DNA of 64,000 nucleotides from positions 558,001-622,000 of the forward strand of contig JADILM010000007.1 in NCBI GenBank assembly GCA_016617785.1, written 5' to 3'. The position numbers and the translations under genes are program-made. Under the pieces are notes generated by a model. The model was not told the origin of the DNA. It searched no databases and saw only the letters and a list, made by a program, of their open reading frames with translations. Shown here one piece after another: positions 36,688-48,501 of this stretch (positions are counted from its first letter, which is position 1; the number at the start of each line of letters is the position of its first letter). The DNA is from Sporobolomyces roseus (taxonomy: Eukaryota > Basidiomycota > Microbotryomycetes > Sporidiobolales > Sporidiobolaceae).

Positions 36688-37010
36688 ATTGGTTGGGATT
36701 CTGCGAGCGAAGGAGGAATGGAGTAAGATGGTTTATACCCAGATTAGATGCAAGGAAAGGCATTTGTATACGACACACGAACGCGAGGGCAGAGGCAGCG
36801 AGAGACGGAGAGAACGACGGGAAAGATTCGAACTCACACGACTTCGCAAGGTTTTCAAGTTCAGTTCACCAGAAACGTACAGACTGCAAACCCTCAGATC
36901 TTGATACCCTCCTTTCGAGCCCGAATCGACGTCGCTCCCTTTCGCTTTCGTACACCCTCGAACGTACTCCTCGACTCCTTTTCGCCCTTTACTGACCTCT
37001 CGTCCTCGAC
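36688..37010. other. Convergent intergenic gap
   Basis: 323 bp between the small mitochondrial-type gene (+) and the first F-box-like gene (-). One TTCGCAA at 36843-36849. No gene seen. Confidence 0.5.
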
Positions 37011-38255
37011 CTACCCGACTAGCAATCCCTTCAATCCCTCTGCGATCTCTCGATCTCTTTCCACACCATCGCTCCCACGCTCGCTTCCTGCATACCATTC
37101 CAACCTGATCCCTTTATTCCTCGCAACCTCTTCGATTCGCCCGACATCTTCCCCCTCAAAGCTTGCTCGTTCGAGTTTGATTCGTTCGAGCTCATCAGGG
37201 GCGAACTTGGCGAAGTGAATCATGTAGCTCGAGGAGAAGTAGGAGGTTCCGAGGGATCCAAGGGAGACTTCACGAATTGACAAAGGTAAGAAGCTGAGGA
37301 GATCGATGCGTTCGAATGATTGCCATGGCTCAGTGGAGTCTGGGTCCTTACTGATAATCTCGAGGGAGTCGAGATTATGCGTTGCTTCGAGAGTGGAAGC
37401 GAGGTTGTCAACGAGGGTCGAGATTGGGTAAGAAGGAATGACAAAGTTTCCAGAGATTACGAGAAGAGAGAGGTTGTTGAGGAAGCGAGGTGAGAGAGCC
37501 TGGATCGAGATCGGAACGGCGTGAATCGCTTGGAGTGAGTTGGAGTGAACGAGGATTCGTTGGAGGAGGCATCGAGAGCGGAATGGATCAAGCAAATGAA
37601 GGGTTTCGAGGTGGACGAGTTTAGGTTCGGCTGTTGAGTGACGGATTCTCCAGTCTCCTTGGGAGAAATCGGAGGCGAGAGTGAGGGAGGAGAGGCGAGG
37701 GAGAACGTCGAGCAGTTTAATGATCGTTTCGCTCGTCAAGTTGCATTCCGTGAGGTCGAGTGAAGTTGTAGATTGAGGAACGTGAGCGAGAATGAACTGG
37801 ATCTGGTGCTCATCCGGGTCGTCCCACCTCCAGCTATTTGAGAGGGTAAGTTGTCGGAGATTGACGAAAGTTGGTAAGATTCGAACGAATTGAGCGACAA
37901 CCGTGTCGTCGGGATCTGCAGGATCCGATAGATACAAGTAGAGTAAGAGTGATCGAACGTGCTTCGAGTGTTCAGGATGCATCGTGAGAGCTTCGAGGAG
38001 TCGAGTCTGCATCGTATCTTGCTTTTCGCAAGCCTTGTCGATTTCGTCCTTCGTTTTGATTGTTCCAGCATTCATCATACCCCACCAGGCTCTCAGCTCC
38101 TTCTCTGCGACGCGGAGGGCGATGGTGTTGTAGAGCAGAGAGACTGCTTCGGAGTAAGAGAGTCGTGAGACGAGGCACAAGTGAGGAATATCGCTTGAAT
38201 CGACGTGGATGAAGATGTCGTGTACTAGCTCGGGTGGGAGAGTGGAGAAGCTCAT
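37011..38255 (-). CDS. F-box-like / leucine-rich repeat protein, copy 1
   Basis: Intronless, 414 residues. The N-terminus (MSFSTLPPELVHDIFIHVDSSDIPHLCLVSRLSY) has the LPPEL...I...L..LCLVSR pattern of an F-box, which would bind Skp1 in an SCF ubiquitin ligase. The rest holds leucine-rich-repeat-like segments: NLRQLTLSNSWRWDD, TSLDLTECNLTSETIIKLLDVLPRLSSLTL, HLETLHLLDPF, LSLLVISGNFVIP. The substrate is unknown. It is the downstream member of a tandem pair with 38584-39965 (same strand, 328 bp apart); many blocks are near-identical at DNA level. Intronless genes are exceptional here, as neighbours carry several introns each. Confidence 0.75.
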   Translation of the reverse strand: MSFSTLPPELVHDIFIHVDSSDIPHLCLVSRLSYSEAVSLLYNTIALRVAEKELRAWWGMMNAGTIKTKDEIDKACEKQDTMQTRLLEALTMHPEHSKHVRSLLLYLYLSDPADPDDTVVAQFVRILPTFVNLRQLTLSNSWRWDDPDEHQIQFILAHVPQSTTSLDLTECNLTSETIIKLLDVLPRLSSLTLASDFSQGDWRIRHSTAEPKLVHLETLHLLDPFRSRCLLQRILVHSNSLQAIHAVPISIQALSPRFLNNLSLLVISGNFVIPSYPISTLVDNLASTLEATHNLDSLEIISKDPDSTEPWQSFERIDLLSFLPLSIREVSLGSLGTSYFSSSYMIHFAKFAPDELERIKLERASFEGEDVGRIEEVARNKGIRLEWYAGSERGSDGVERDREIAEGLKGLLVG

Positions 38256-38583
38256 GGCAGTGAGAGCGCACTGTGAAGGGGGTTAAGGTTGAGAGGCGCA
38301 GAGGCAAAAGGAAAGAATGGCTAAATCGAAAATCTGAAAATCGCTCGAGGTTGCTCTCAAACGAATTCCCTTTCAAACTGGGTTTTGTACGTAGTAGGAC
38401 CCTGTGGAGTATTATCTCTACGACCGAGGTCAATCGATGCGATAGCCGGGAGGGAACGCGAGAGATTGGCGGGAGAGACGGTGGAAAAAACTTCGCAACA
38501 AACTTAAATTTCGCAAAACCTCCTATTCCAATTCTACTTCCAAGCGTTTCCGTTGCAGCCCCTCACCGAAATTGAGCTAGCAA
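38256..38583. other. Gap between the two tandem F-box-like copies
   Basis: 328 bp: promoter of copy 1 and 3' end of copy 2. Carries TTCGCAA at 38492-38498 and 38510-38516, 18 bp apart. Confidence 0.5.
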
Positions 38584-39965
38584 CTAGAGCGTCGAGCCTG
38601 CAGCGCCTTCTTCCTTTTCACTGACCTCGTCTTTCGGAATGCGTTTACTCAACAAAAAGATTCCCTCCTTTTCCCACTGAGCCGCCAACCTCTTGACCGC
38701 CTCAGCCGCCGCTAAATCTCTCGCTCGAATCACTTCCCAACTCACTCCACGGCTATACCAGCCCACTGCGATCCCTCTCTCCTTTCCGACCTCATCGACT
38801 CGCTCGATTCCCTCGAGATCGAACACTTCTCCATTCTCGTCAGGTTTCTCGAGTCTGATGAGACGATCGAGCTCGATTCGTTCGAACGTCGAAGGGGCAG
38901 ATCGCATGAAACCAGCGATCATGGACAGATTCAGTTGAGTGTAGTGCAGACTGAGACGACGGATCGATTGAGGAAGGGAATGAAGGAATTCGACACGTTC
39001 GAGGGCTCGCCATACATCGGGGCAGGGTTCTTCGTCCTTCGAGACGAGCCTGAAGGTGCGGAGGGACTGACAAGAATCGAGGGTCGAAACGAGGTCGTTT
39101 GCGAGAGTCGAAGGTGTACGAGAGGGAATGTCGAAATTGCCGACGACAACGAGCTCGGTGAGGTGGGAGAGGAATCGAGGAGAGATGGCTTGAAGTGAGA
39201 TCGGGGCAACCCAGATCGAGCGGAGGGAACTGGAGTGTGAAAGAATTTTCTGGAGGAAGAAACGACCGCGGAATGGATCGAGCAAGTGAAGGGTTTCGAG
39301 GTGGACGAGTTTAGGTTCGGCTGTCGGGTGACGGATGATCCATTCGCCTTGGGTGAAATCGGAGGCAAGAGTGAGAGAGCGAGGAGAGGAAGGTTTTCAA
39401 GAAGCTTGATAATCGTTTCGGGGGTCAAGCGACACTCTGTAAGATCTAGTGAGGTAACCGAGGAAGGAACGTGACGGAGGATGAATTGTATCTGTTGCTC
39501 GTCCGGATCGTCCCACCTCCAACTGTTTGCGATAGTGAGCTGTCGAAGATTGACGGCTGAAGGGAGGAAGGCGACCGTGCGAGCGACCACTTCATCCTCT
39601 GGGTCTGCAGGATCCGACAGGTACAAGTAGAGTAGGAGTCCTCGAACATACTTTGCCATCTCAGGACGATTGGCCACGGCGTCGAAGAAGCGTTTTTGCT
39701 GTCGATCGTGATCTGCGACTATCTTGTCGATTTCTTTCGTGTTGAGCGTTCCTGCTGCCCATTGCCCTGCTGCTAATCCTCCTAGCATACCCCACCAGCT
39801 CCTCAATTCTTGATCTGCTGCGTGCACTACAACGCCCTCGAAGAGCATCGGAGTCGCTTCAGAATGAAAGAGTCGGGAAACGAGGCACAACGAAGGCACG
39901 TCCTCAACGTCAACGTGAACGAAGACGTCGTGAATCAATTCAGGAGGGAGAGTGGAGAATCCCAT
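38584..39965 (-). pseudogene. F-box-like / leucine-rich repeat protein, copy 2, one-base frameshift
   Basis: Tandem paralogue of the gene at 37011-38255. From ATG 39963-39965 (MGFSTLPPELIHDVFVHVD) it matches copy 1 through WRWDDPDEQQIQFILRHVPSSVTSLDLTECRLTPETIIKLLENLP; it then loses the frame near 39370-39395, where one base is missing relative to copy 1. The second part resumes in the next frame (LHLLDPFRGRFFLQKIL... to AAGSTL) and stays open for over 230 codons to 38584. No splice pair bridges the site. Either a very young pseudogene, a truncated protein that now ends with unrelated residues about 70 codons before copy 1 would, or a sequencing error. Unlike copy 1 it has a Lys/Glu-rich C-terminal extension. 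Confidence 0.7.
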
Positions 39966-40133
39966 TGTGAGGATGAGGGACTGTGCGACTCTAGAGATCA
40001 AGCAAAACAACAAGGGTTAGGCAGCTTCTAGACGATAGAGGGCAGATTGTTACGCACTGCTGACAATAGCTGCAGTATCTAGAGTCTCCTAGGTCGCGCT
40101 GGCCTGTTCAAAGCGAGGTGGCGAGATTCGAGG

Positions 40134-40136
<3 letters not shown>

Positions 40137-40191
<55 letters not shown>
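40137..40191. repeat. (GA)n microsatellite
   Basis: About 27 uninterrupted GA units followed by AAAGAG, in the gap downstream of the unresolved unit and upstream of F-box-like copy 2. A shorter run is at 169-184. Confidence 0.95.
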
Positions 40192-40196
<5 letters not shown>

Positions 40197-40229
40197 CAAA
40201 TTCTCAGAAAACCGCAAGACCACGTTTTC

Positions 40230-40880
40230 GACACATCGCTTCGGAGTCTTCAATTCTGTAACAAGAGATTGACTAACGGAAGCACCCAATTGGGGATCGA
40301 TCAGATAATTTTGCATTGCAAACCAGCTTTATACGATATAAGTCAGGAATCTCGTCAACACACCTCGTTCGTTGCCGAAGTAGCCGTTCCCGCTCATTCC
40401 TAGCGAGTACGATCGGCGTGGAGAGGGAGTGCGAGAGCTCACCGAGCGCGAGGATACTGATAGCATTGACCTGATTCTATCGTCGCGGCTTCTCTCGTCG
40501 ACAGAGGCAGACCTGACTTGCTTGCGGACATCTCAGAGGATGAAAGCAGGGCAGAGGAGGAGAAGGAGACTCTCACTCAGCGTACGAGGAAGCGACACAG
40601 CGATGAATCGAACTCTTGAGGATAGGACGATTCGATGCCAGCTGTTTCGTTCGTCCGAGAGCAGTCGCTAGTTTCCGTGATACTTGAAGCGTAAGGACGC
40701 GTTGCTGACAGCGTAAGGAGGAGGTGAATCAAGCGAAGGTAAGCTTGTAGAGACTCTGACCGCGCACCTCGGAAGAGCATAACACGAGAGAAAGAAGAAA
40801 AGGAGTCTAGGGCTTGCCTGAGAACGTGAAGACCTCCTCTGATTCTCTGACCATCGACGATAGAACATCTTGAAAGGAGA
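40230..40880 (-). other. Unresolved spliced transcription unit(s)
   Basis: Nearly 1 kb between F-box-like copy 2 and PRP5 has minus-strand splice-like signals but no model I can defend. Candidates: an intron of about 63 nt (donor CGAG|gtgcgc near 40770, acceptor gctgtcag near 40708), after which one frame reads about 43 residues (QRVLTLQVSRKLATALGRTK...SSYAE, stop); and two short introns (gtgagc near 40442 to ctag near 40400, gtgtgt near 40364 to aaag near 40328) giving a C-terminus LGMSGNGYFGNERAGLQCKII. A GC donor AG|gcaagc is at about 40816. These may be one small gene or two. Confidence 0.3.
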
Positions 40881-40946
40881 TAAAGGAGATAAGTGATTTA
40901 CGAATTCAATGAAGTTTACAGTGACGACAGAAAGAGAAGATAAGGA

Positions 40947-43900
40947 TTATACCACGTTGTAGCGACCTGCTGCAGCTCCTCCTGCACCACCGATAGGTTG
41001 ACGTTGTTCAGCCTGTGGAGAGGAGAGTATTTGAGTCAGCTTCTGAAAGAGAGACGAAAGTGTATCGAAAAGAGGGAACTTACCTCGAGCGCCATCGTTG
41101 CACCTTCGATGAGAGCTTGTTTGATCTCGGCGATAGCGTGTTTGACCTGTTCAGGAGTGAGAGATCACACAGTCAGCGGACCGCACAATCGTGTCTGTCA
41201 AGGAAGAGAGAAAGGCTTACTCGGAATTCCTCGTTCGACTCGATGAGTAAATGGAGTTTCGGTAAATCGTTGGGACCTGGTTCCTTGCCGGGCTCGTAGA
41301 AAATACCCTTGTTGGTGATAGAAGCTCCGGTAGATTCGACGAACTGCAGGATAGGGGAGATCAAGAAGAGGAAGAGGAAAGAGAAGGTATCGGAAAGATC
41401 GTAAGCTCAGGAAGAATGAGGTTGGAACAGTCAAGAAAGCAGTCGACACGTACGTGTACCATAGTATCCTTGTTCGTGACCTTCCATCGAGCTTTCTGAG
41501 GGTAATCGTTGATCCACACGACAGCCTATCGAAAAGGGGAAGAGCAGTCGAGTCAGCTCAAACATCCCTTCATTCGATGGAGCAAGAGAGAGACACGTAC
41601 ATGATAATCAGTAGCATCAGGATCGCGACGACGAGCAGCTTCGGTCGAGTTGTCGGGTTCTTGAACGGGTCCTCGTCGACCTTTGAGCATGGCGTTGAAT
41701 TTGGCTCGAACACTCTCAGCGGCGGCAGTCGCAGCGGATTTACTGTAATAGAAGACGGCGTCAGCGTTGAGCGTTGATCGTAGAAAGAGGGAAGAGTTTA
41801 CCCAGCGGCGAGAGCATCTCGCTCAGCCTTCTTCGCCGCCTCATCAGCTTCTTTCGAAGCGTTACTCGCAACTCCTCCTCCAGTAGGCAAAACTTTACCC
41901 TTCTGTAGATCGGGTGCGGGACCACGCATAATCTCGACTTCGAGATCAGCAACGTTCTGAGCCGTGTTTTCCTCCTCATCTTCGCCTCCCTCTTCCCCAG
42001 CCTTCTTCTCCCCAGCCGGAGCTCCAGTCTCACCGTACGCAGCTCGTTCAGCTCGAGAAGCAGCAGCACGCTCGTCGTCAAGTTTCTCGAGTCCCTTTCC
42101 TCCGAATCCAGACCCGCTAGCTTTCTCTTTACCAGCCTTGACTTTTTCGGCGAAAGCTATCGAGTTGGGATCATCGAGTCAGCTCACAACAGCACAGAGC
42201 GGAGAAGAGAGAAGCTCACCTTCTGCCATAGTCTTGATCTCAGCAGGAACTTCTGCGTTCGAAGCTTGGAGAGCTTTGAGGATGTCGACGGCGAAACGAT
42301 CTTGTTCGGGAGTAACGAAAGTAACGCAGGTTCCCTTGTTTCCAGCACGACCAGTTCTTCCAGCTCGATGAACGTAATCCTCCATGTGATTCGGTACATC
42401 GTATTGAATGACCATTTTCAACTGTTTGACGTCCAAACCTCGAGCGGCAACTGAAGTAGCGATAACAATCGGGCAAGAACCGTTCTTGAAATCGACGATG
42501 GTTTGATCTCGATCGACTTGTTCTCGTCCACCGTGAAGAGGCATGCAAGTGTAATTCTTATTCTTGAGTTCGACGAAGAGCTTGTCAGCACTCTCTTGAC
42601 GTTCGACGAAGACGAGCGCTCGTGCATCTTCCTCTTCGTTGAACAGCTTTCCGAGGAGTTCGAGCATACGGTTGAATTTGGAGTCCTCTGGTCGAACTTC
42701 GACGACTTGAGTGATCGTATCAGCGACAACGGATCGACCTCCCACGGTGATCTCGAGAGGACGACGGAGTACTTTGCGAGCGAGCGCCTCCATTTGTCGA
42801 GGGAAAGTAGCTGAGAAGAGAACAGTTTGACGATCTGGTCGAATTTGGCCAATAATTTTCATGACCTGCGAGGATTCAGGACCTGTACTCAGTATCTACG
42901 GTAGAGAGTCAACGAGAACCGGAGAAGCTCACCTGAGGTTCGAAACCCATATCGAACATTCGATCCGCCTCATCGAGAACCAGATAAGTGACCCTTTGAA
43001 GATTGATCAGTCGTCCAGAGTTCGTCGTCAACAGCTCAATCATTCGTCCAGGGGTGCAAACGATGACTTCTGATCCACGTTTCATATCGGCGATGTTGTC
43101 TTTGAGCGGCATACCTCCGTAAGCGCAAGAGGCCTAATCACACAACCTCAATTTTAGCTTTCGAACTCGAGGAGAATGAGAGAAACCGGTGAACTCACTC
43201 GTAGACCGAGAGCTTTGAGGAAAGGTTTACACTCTTTGTAAATCTGAGTAGCCAATTCTCGAGTAGGAGTCATGATCATAGCGACTGGACCATCCATAGC
43301 TCTCAAAGGAGGTTGATCTTTGATGTGTCTGAACATGGGCAAGATGAACGCCATCGTTTTACCCGAACCAGTCTTGGCGACTCCGATGATATCTCTTCCA
43401 GACATGATCGAGGGAATAGCTTGAGCTTGAATCGAAGTTGGAGCGACGTATTCTAATCCTTTGATCACGTCGATGCTGCACTCGCAGATCCGGATCAGTT
43501 TCAAGCAGCAAATAGGAAGGAATGAAGTGAGAGTGAAGCTCACCAAGCAGCGGGTAAACCGAAATAACTCCATTTCGTAGCAGGTTTCGGTGGATCCGCA
43601 CCTCGAATCTTGATATCGTCCATTTCCAACCTCAAGAGATCGACTTGTTCGGGCGATAGTTCCTCGACTTCGGGAGGTGCAGAATAGAAAGCTTTTCGGA
43701 AGGGCAAGTAATCAATCTTCTTGTGATCGGGAGCTTTCAGTTCTCTTCCTTTCTTGACGTTCTTCGCGGCGAGTCTGTACGAGGAGACAAGAAATGTCAA
43801 TGATCACTCAGAGATGAGTGTAGACATGGGAGATTCGAAGGCTGAACGTACGCTAAGATGTCTTTCGCAGTCATTCCAGTGTTTTCCTCTTCGATTTCTT

Positions 43901-45683
43901 CCTCTTCCTCTCCTCCTCCTTCTTCTCCATTCTTCATAACCACCTCTTCCGATCCACTCTTCTTCCCAGCGTTCTGTTTCAATTTCTTCTTGTCCTCCTT
44001 CTCGACGTTCTTGACTTGCTTGTTCACTTGACTCATGAAAGCATCCAATTCATCCTCTTCTTCCTCCTCTTCCTGAGCTGGCGTCTCTTCCTCCTTCGTC
44101 TCATCTTCCATCTTGACATCTTCCTCCACCTCTACCTTGCTCTCCTCAGTTTTCTTCTCCGTATCTCCTTCTCCTTCTTCACCCTTGAGCTCCCTCTCTT
44201 CCTGTTCCTGAATCTCTCTCATCCTCTTCTCCCTAGCCTCGGCACCTCCTTTATAACTAGCCCCACCCTCCAGATCCTCATCATCATCGTCCTCGTCCCC
44301 TTCCCCTACATCTCCCAATTCCTCCGCTTCTCCAAACTTGATCATTCCAATCTTTTTCCCACTTCCTTCGTCCTCTTCTCCACCCATCTTCATTCCTGCA
44401 CGTTGTTTGATCATCCCCGAAGTACTCGAGGCGCCGAAAGAGAAACTTGGTTTGTTGGGTAAACCAGCAGCTCCTCCTCCTCCTCCTCCCATCGTGGGTA
44501 ATGCGTGTTGTTTTTGAAAAGCTGCGTTTGCCGCGAATGGAGTAGTCGTTCCTAGTCGAGAGGCAATCGCGGCTGCTGCTGCTGCTGCGGCGGCGGTTGC
44601 ATCTGCGGGTGAAGCTCCGAGGGGAGTGGACGGGCGAGGAAGGGGTTTCGAAGGTGCGGTGAGGGAAATGGATGAGATGGGTTTCGATGGGAGAGCTAGA
44701 CACAAAACTGGATCTCATCAGTATTGCCTCAACTCTCGGATAGATAGGTAAGAGAAGAGAGGAAACTGACCGGCAGAAATAGCTGCTACTGGTTTCGCTG
44801 GGAGACTGGGAACGTTCGAAGTCGTGACGGATGCCGATTCGACTTTCTTGGGTAGAGAAGCGGGAGTTGAGGCAGACGTGGAAGCGGTTTGAGGAGGAGG
44901 AGGGAGAGGAGAGCCGGGAATCGTGGTCGCTGCCGAGTTTGCAGCCTCTTCTGCTTTTTTCTTCTTCCACGCTTCGAGCTTTTCTCGTTTCAGTCGTTTC
45001 TTCTCTTCTTCTGCTGCTGCTGCCGTATTGGTCGAGGAGGAGGAAGGGAGAGGTGAAGCAGAACCGGAAACTGCATTCGTCGGGGGAAGGGGTGAGGCAT
45101 GACCGTTCGTTGCCGTGGTAGTTCTGGGAGGTAACGAGTCGTGTCGAGAAGGTGAACGAGTTGATCTTCTATCCCTGTGATCTCTGTCTCTCCCAGATCT
45201 TCTTCGGCTCGAATCCTCCTCCTCTTCCTCCTCATCCCGGTGTCGGTGACTCCTCGAACTCGACCCTCCTCCCCCTCTCCTGTCGTCACGATCACGATCT
45301 CTGTCCCTTTCATCGTAATCTCTATGTCTTCTCGAAGATGAAGACGAGGTGTATTCGTCTCTGTCCCTTCTCGAAGCAGACGAGTACGATTCCCTGTCCC
45401 TGTCTCGTTCATCGTAACCCCTCGAACTCCTCGAAGAACGATGTCTATCCCTATCCCGTTCCTCGTAGTCCCTCTCCCGGTCTCTTCTCGAAGATGATGA
45501 AGATTTATACTCGTCCCTCTCATCCCTGTCTCTCCTAGATCTACTGCTCCTGTCGTATTCTGCTCCTCTACTATCTCTGTGCCTGCCACTGGAAGAGGTA
45601 GGAGACGCTTGATGATCTGATTCAGTGTATTTGCGTCGTTTGGAAGAGTGAGAGTGACTCGATGGTGAAGGTGAACGAGCCAT
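40947..45683 (-). CDS. PRP5: DEAD-box RNA helicase Prp5 (DDX46)
   Basis: ATP-dependent remodelling of U2 snRNP at branch-site recognition during spliceosome assembly, nuclear. The N-terminal part is an RS/RD-like domain (repeats of [16 protein letters not shown]), then Ala/Pro-rich and acidic stretches ([15 protein letters not shown]). The helicase core has [11 protein letters not shown] (Walker A), [51 protein letters not shown] and [10 protein letters not shown]. The C-terminal region typical of Prp5/DDX46 follows ([23 protein letters not shown]..., [26 protein letters not shown]), ending [10 protein letters not shown]. Start chosen at [12 protein letters not shown] (45681-45683); an in-frame start at 45794 is possible. 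About nine introns. Confidence 0.93.
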
Positions 45684-45959
45684 CCCGCTACACTGTCTTG
45701 AGCTTCTAGTTGATCCTAAGGAATGTGCTGAGCGTCTAGATGAGCTTCGCGCAGTGGAAGTGATGGGTTGGAAGTTGAAAGATTTCGTTCGCATTTCTCA
45801 GATCCTTTCCTTTCCTTCCCTTCACTTTGATCACTTCGGTCTCATCCAGACAGCTCTACAGCCAGCCCAGCATCCTCTAATAGCAGCCCCTCGCTCCTCC
45901 CAGTCTCTGTCACCCTCAGTTCGCTCTTCCCGGTCAATTCGCCCTCTCACAACTCTTCA

Positions 45960-48331
45960 ATGTTCTTCTCCTCTACAGAATGGAAGCTCGCGAGATCAGC
46001 CAAAGAGTGAGGCCCTTCTCTTCGTCGTTCTCCTCCTCGTCAATTGAAGATGACAGCTCATGATTTCCCCACTTCGACTCTGTTCACCTCTCTCATTCCC
46101 CCTTCCATCAATCTGAAACAGTGAGGAGCGTTCCGTCGAGATCCAACAATCCGAACGACTCGTAGAAAGGTACTCGGATCGATTGAACCCAAAACTCGAA
46201 CTTTCAATCCTCTCGTCCGACGCTGGTCAAATCGTCGAATCGTTCGTCCTCTTTCACCTCTTCTGACGGCTCTTGATCGACTCTGGGCTGATGGCGACGA
46301 CGATCTTTGATAGGATCAAGTCGAAGAAAGATGGATGGAACGCAACGAACGTTATGTTGACATTCATCAAATCAGCCATTGAATCGAACAAGCGTTGCAA
46401 CAATCTGACAGAGATCATGTTCTCTCCTGCTCTCAAAGCAGCGATGGACCTCGACGAAGAGTTTGAAAAGACTGGAGAGCTGAGAGGTCCTCGTAAGTTC
46501 GAGATTTCTCTGGAGAATGTGTGGAGAACTTCGCTCGCGAGGTGTAGAGAACTTCGCTTCTGTAGAGAACTTCGCTCATTCTCACGAGTCTTTCTTTACA
46601 GTCCACGGAGTGCCCGTCTCATTCAAGGATCAAATCGATATCGAGAATGTAGACAGCACAATGGGGTTCACACACCAAATGAACAAGCCCTCAACAGCCG
46701 ACGCAACACTCGTTTCAATCGTTCGACGATCCGGTGGCATTCCCATCTGCAAGACAAACGTGCCACAGACGATGTTATCATTCGAATGTTCCAACCCCTT
46801 GTTCGGCACGACCCTGAACCCTTACGACCCACTTCGAACTCCCGGTGGATCTTCGGGTGGTGAAGCAGCACTTCTGTCCTCGGATGGTTCGGCTTTGGGT
46901 ATTGGTTCGGACGTTGGAGGATCACTTCGTATCCCTTGTCATTTCTCCGGATGCTTCGCGCTCAAACCAACTGCGAATCGATTCCCGAGTAAGGGGTGTA
47001 GAAGTACGAATTTAGGATTTGAGGCGATCAAGAGTTCAATGGGGAGTATGGGAAGGAGTGTCGAGGATGTAGAGTTGTTGACGAAGGTCATATTTGAGAG
47101 GGTTCAGCAAGAGGAGCTTGGAAGGTTTGAGGAGGTGAGGAGTAGCGGATATAGAGAGGTCAAGTTGAGGGAGAAATTGAGGTTTGGATATTACCTCACT
47201 GGTCAGCACGCTTTCGCTCGCTATCGAGTCCCATTACAGTATTGACGGAGTAGGAAACGTTGGACAGATGGCTTCTGTCATGCTTCTCCCGCTTGTTCGA
47301 GAGCAGTATTGGAAACGGTCGATGCGCTTCGCAAGAAAGGTCATGAAGTCGTCGAGATTCCTTCTCCAAACGGTTCGTCGATCTCGCTGGTCCTGTATCA
47401 GCGAGATCTGAATCTGATGCCCTCGTTGATCTCGTCGAACAGCTCTTGATGCGATGGAGATCTTCGTAGCATTGACCTCTGCAAACGGCTGTCAGCCTCT
47501 CCTCCCACTCTCCCACTCTGTTCAAGCGCTGATACTACAAGCTCCTCCTCGCAGATGATCCACTCCTGTCGAACCTCCTCGGAGACCCTCAAGAGTCCTC
47601 CCTCTTCCTCGTAACGATCGGACCCAAGCTCCCTTGGTTCCTTCGATCTCTCTTGGGATACGTGATGGAGTATTGGCTCGGGGATGAGAAGATGGCGAAA
47701 CTGTTGAGAGTGAGTAGGAGGAAAAGTGCGACGGAAATGCAGGAGTGGCAGCATAAACGGTTCGTTTCCACTCCAAAATGTCGTACTCTCGCATAATAAG
47801 CTGATGAGTACGATGAATTGACGCGGTGACAGAGATCAATACAATGCCAAGTTCAGACAAGAGGTTTTCAGGGAGAACAATCTCGACTTCGTCTTGTGCG
47901 CGACTCAGGCGACTCCAGCACTGAAATGCGGTCAGACGTGGGATCTCTCGCCCCTCGCCATCGGAACAATCCTGTACAACGTCGTCGACTCCGCAGTAGG
48001 CCTGATCCCAGTCACTCGAGTTTCCTCTTCCCTCGACGCACTCACTTCCTCATTCTTCTCCAAGATCTCCCTTTCCTCATCAACGCGCGGATCGAAACTC
48101 GTCGAATCGAGAGTATACGGAACATCGCTCGAAACGACATCCGACAAGAGGATTTATGATGCGAAAGAGATGGAGGGTTTACCTGTCGGAATTCAGGTTG
48201 TCGGCGGTTGGGGAGAAGAAGAGAAAGTCATTGAGGGTATGAAGGTGGTTGATCAGGCGCTGGGGAAGAGAGGGTTCGAACCAGGGGAGTTCACGAAGAG
48301 GATGGGGAAACAGGTCGAGAGGGTTTACTGA
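45960..48331 (+). CDS. Amidase-signature hydrolase (acetamidase / fatty-acid-amide-hydrolase-like)
   Basis: Hydrolyses an amide bond; substrate unknown. Exons followed: 45960-46006, 46122-46241, 46314-46492, 46602-47201, from 47268, and further ones to 48331. The protein starts MFFSSTEWKLARSAKDEER. The Ser-cisSer-Lys triad is visible: Lys in VSFKDQIDIEN, cis-Ser and nucleophile in the TPGGSSGGEAAL and IGSDVGGSLRIP blocks. Other family blocks: NNLTEIMF, GELRGPLHGVP, SSMGSMGRSVEDVEL, TQATPALKCGQTWDLS, GLPVGIQVVGGWGEEEK. The junction YYLT|DGFCHASPACSRAVLET uses the acceptor at 47267 and restores the conserved text; nearer AGs give stops. Some 3' exon edges (about 47360-47560) are less certain. 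An intronic repeat lies at 46508-46590. Confidence 0.85.
46508..46590 (+). repeat. Intronic minisatellite, GAGAACTTCGCT units
   Basis: Three copies of the 12-mer GAGAACTTCGCT (about 46523, 46550 and 46565) within the 109-nt amidase intron 46493-46601; the last two are 15 nt apart and preceded by GTA. Confidence 0.8.
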
Positions 48332-48501
48332 GACGAGGAGAAGAAGGGAGCGGACAAAGGGTGAACGACAAAATGCAGTATGTTATCGAAGTACAATTTG
48401 TTGCTACAAATCCGGTCACAGACTGTGAGGAGGCGAAGTATCGAAAGAATTTGAGAGCGATTTCAGAAATCGAAGCCAGGCAGACTCACGATTCAGCGGT
48501 T

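Noticed and set aside
40137..40191. GA tract as a CRISPR or coding (SL)n repeat
   Set aside because: Simple dinucleotide run without spacers; an antisense SLSL frame here has no support.
45795..45959. Extra N-terminal exon for the amidase or for PRP5
   Set aside because: PRP5 has a better start at 45683 and the amidase model starts cleanly at 45960; the plus-strand frame from 45754 is antisense to the PRP5 5' end.
47202..47258. Amidase intron ending at ...ttacag (47239) or ...gagtag (47252)
   Set aside because: Both lead to a wrong frame or stop; the acceptor at 47267 restores DGFCHASPACSRAV.
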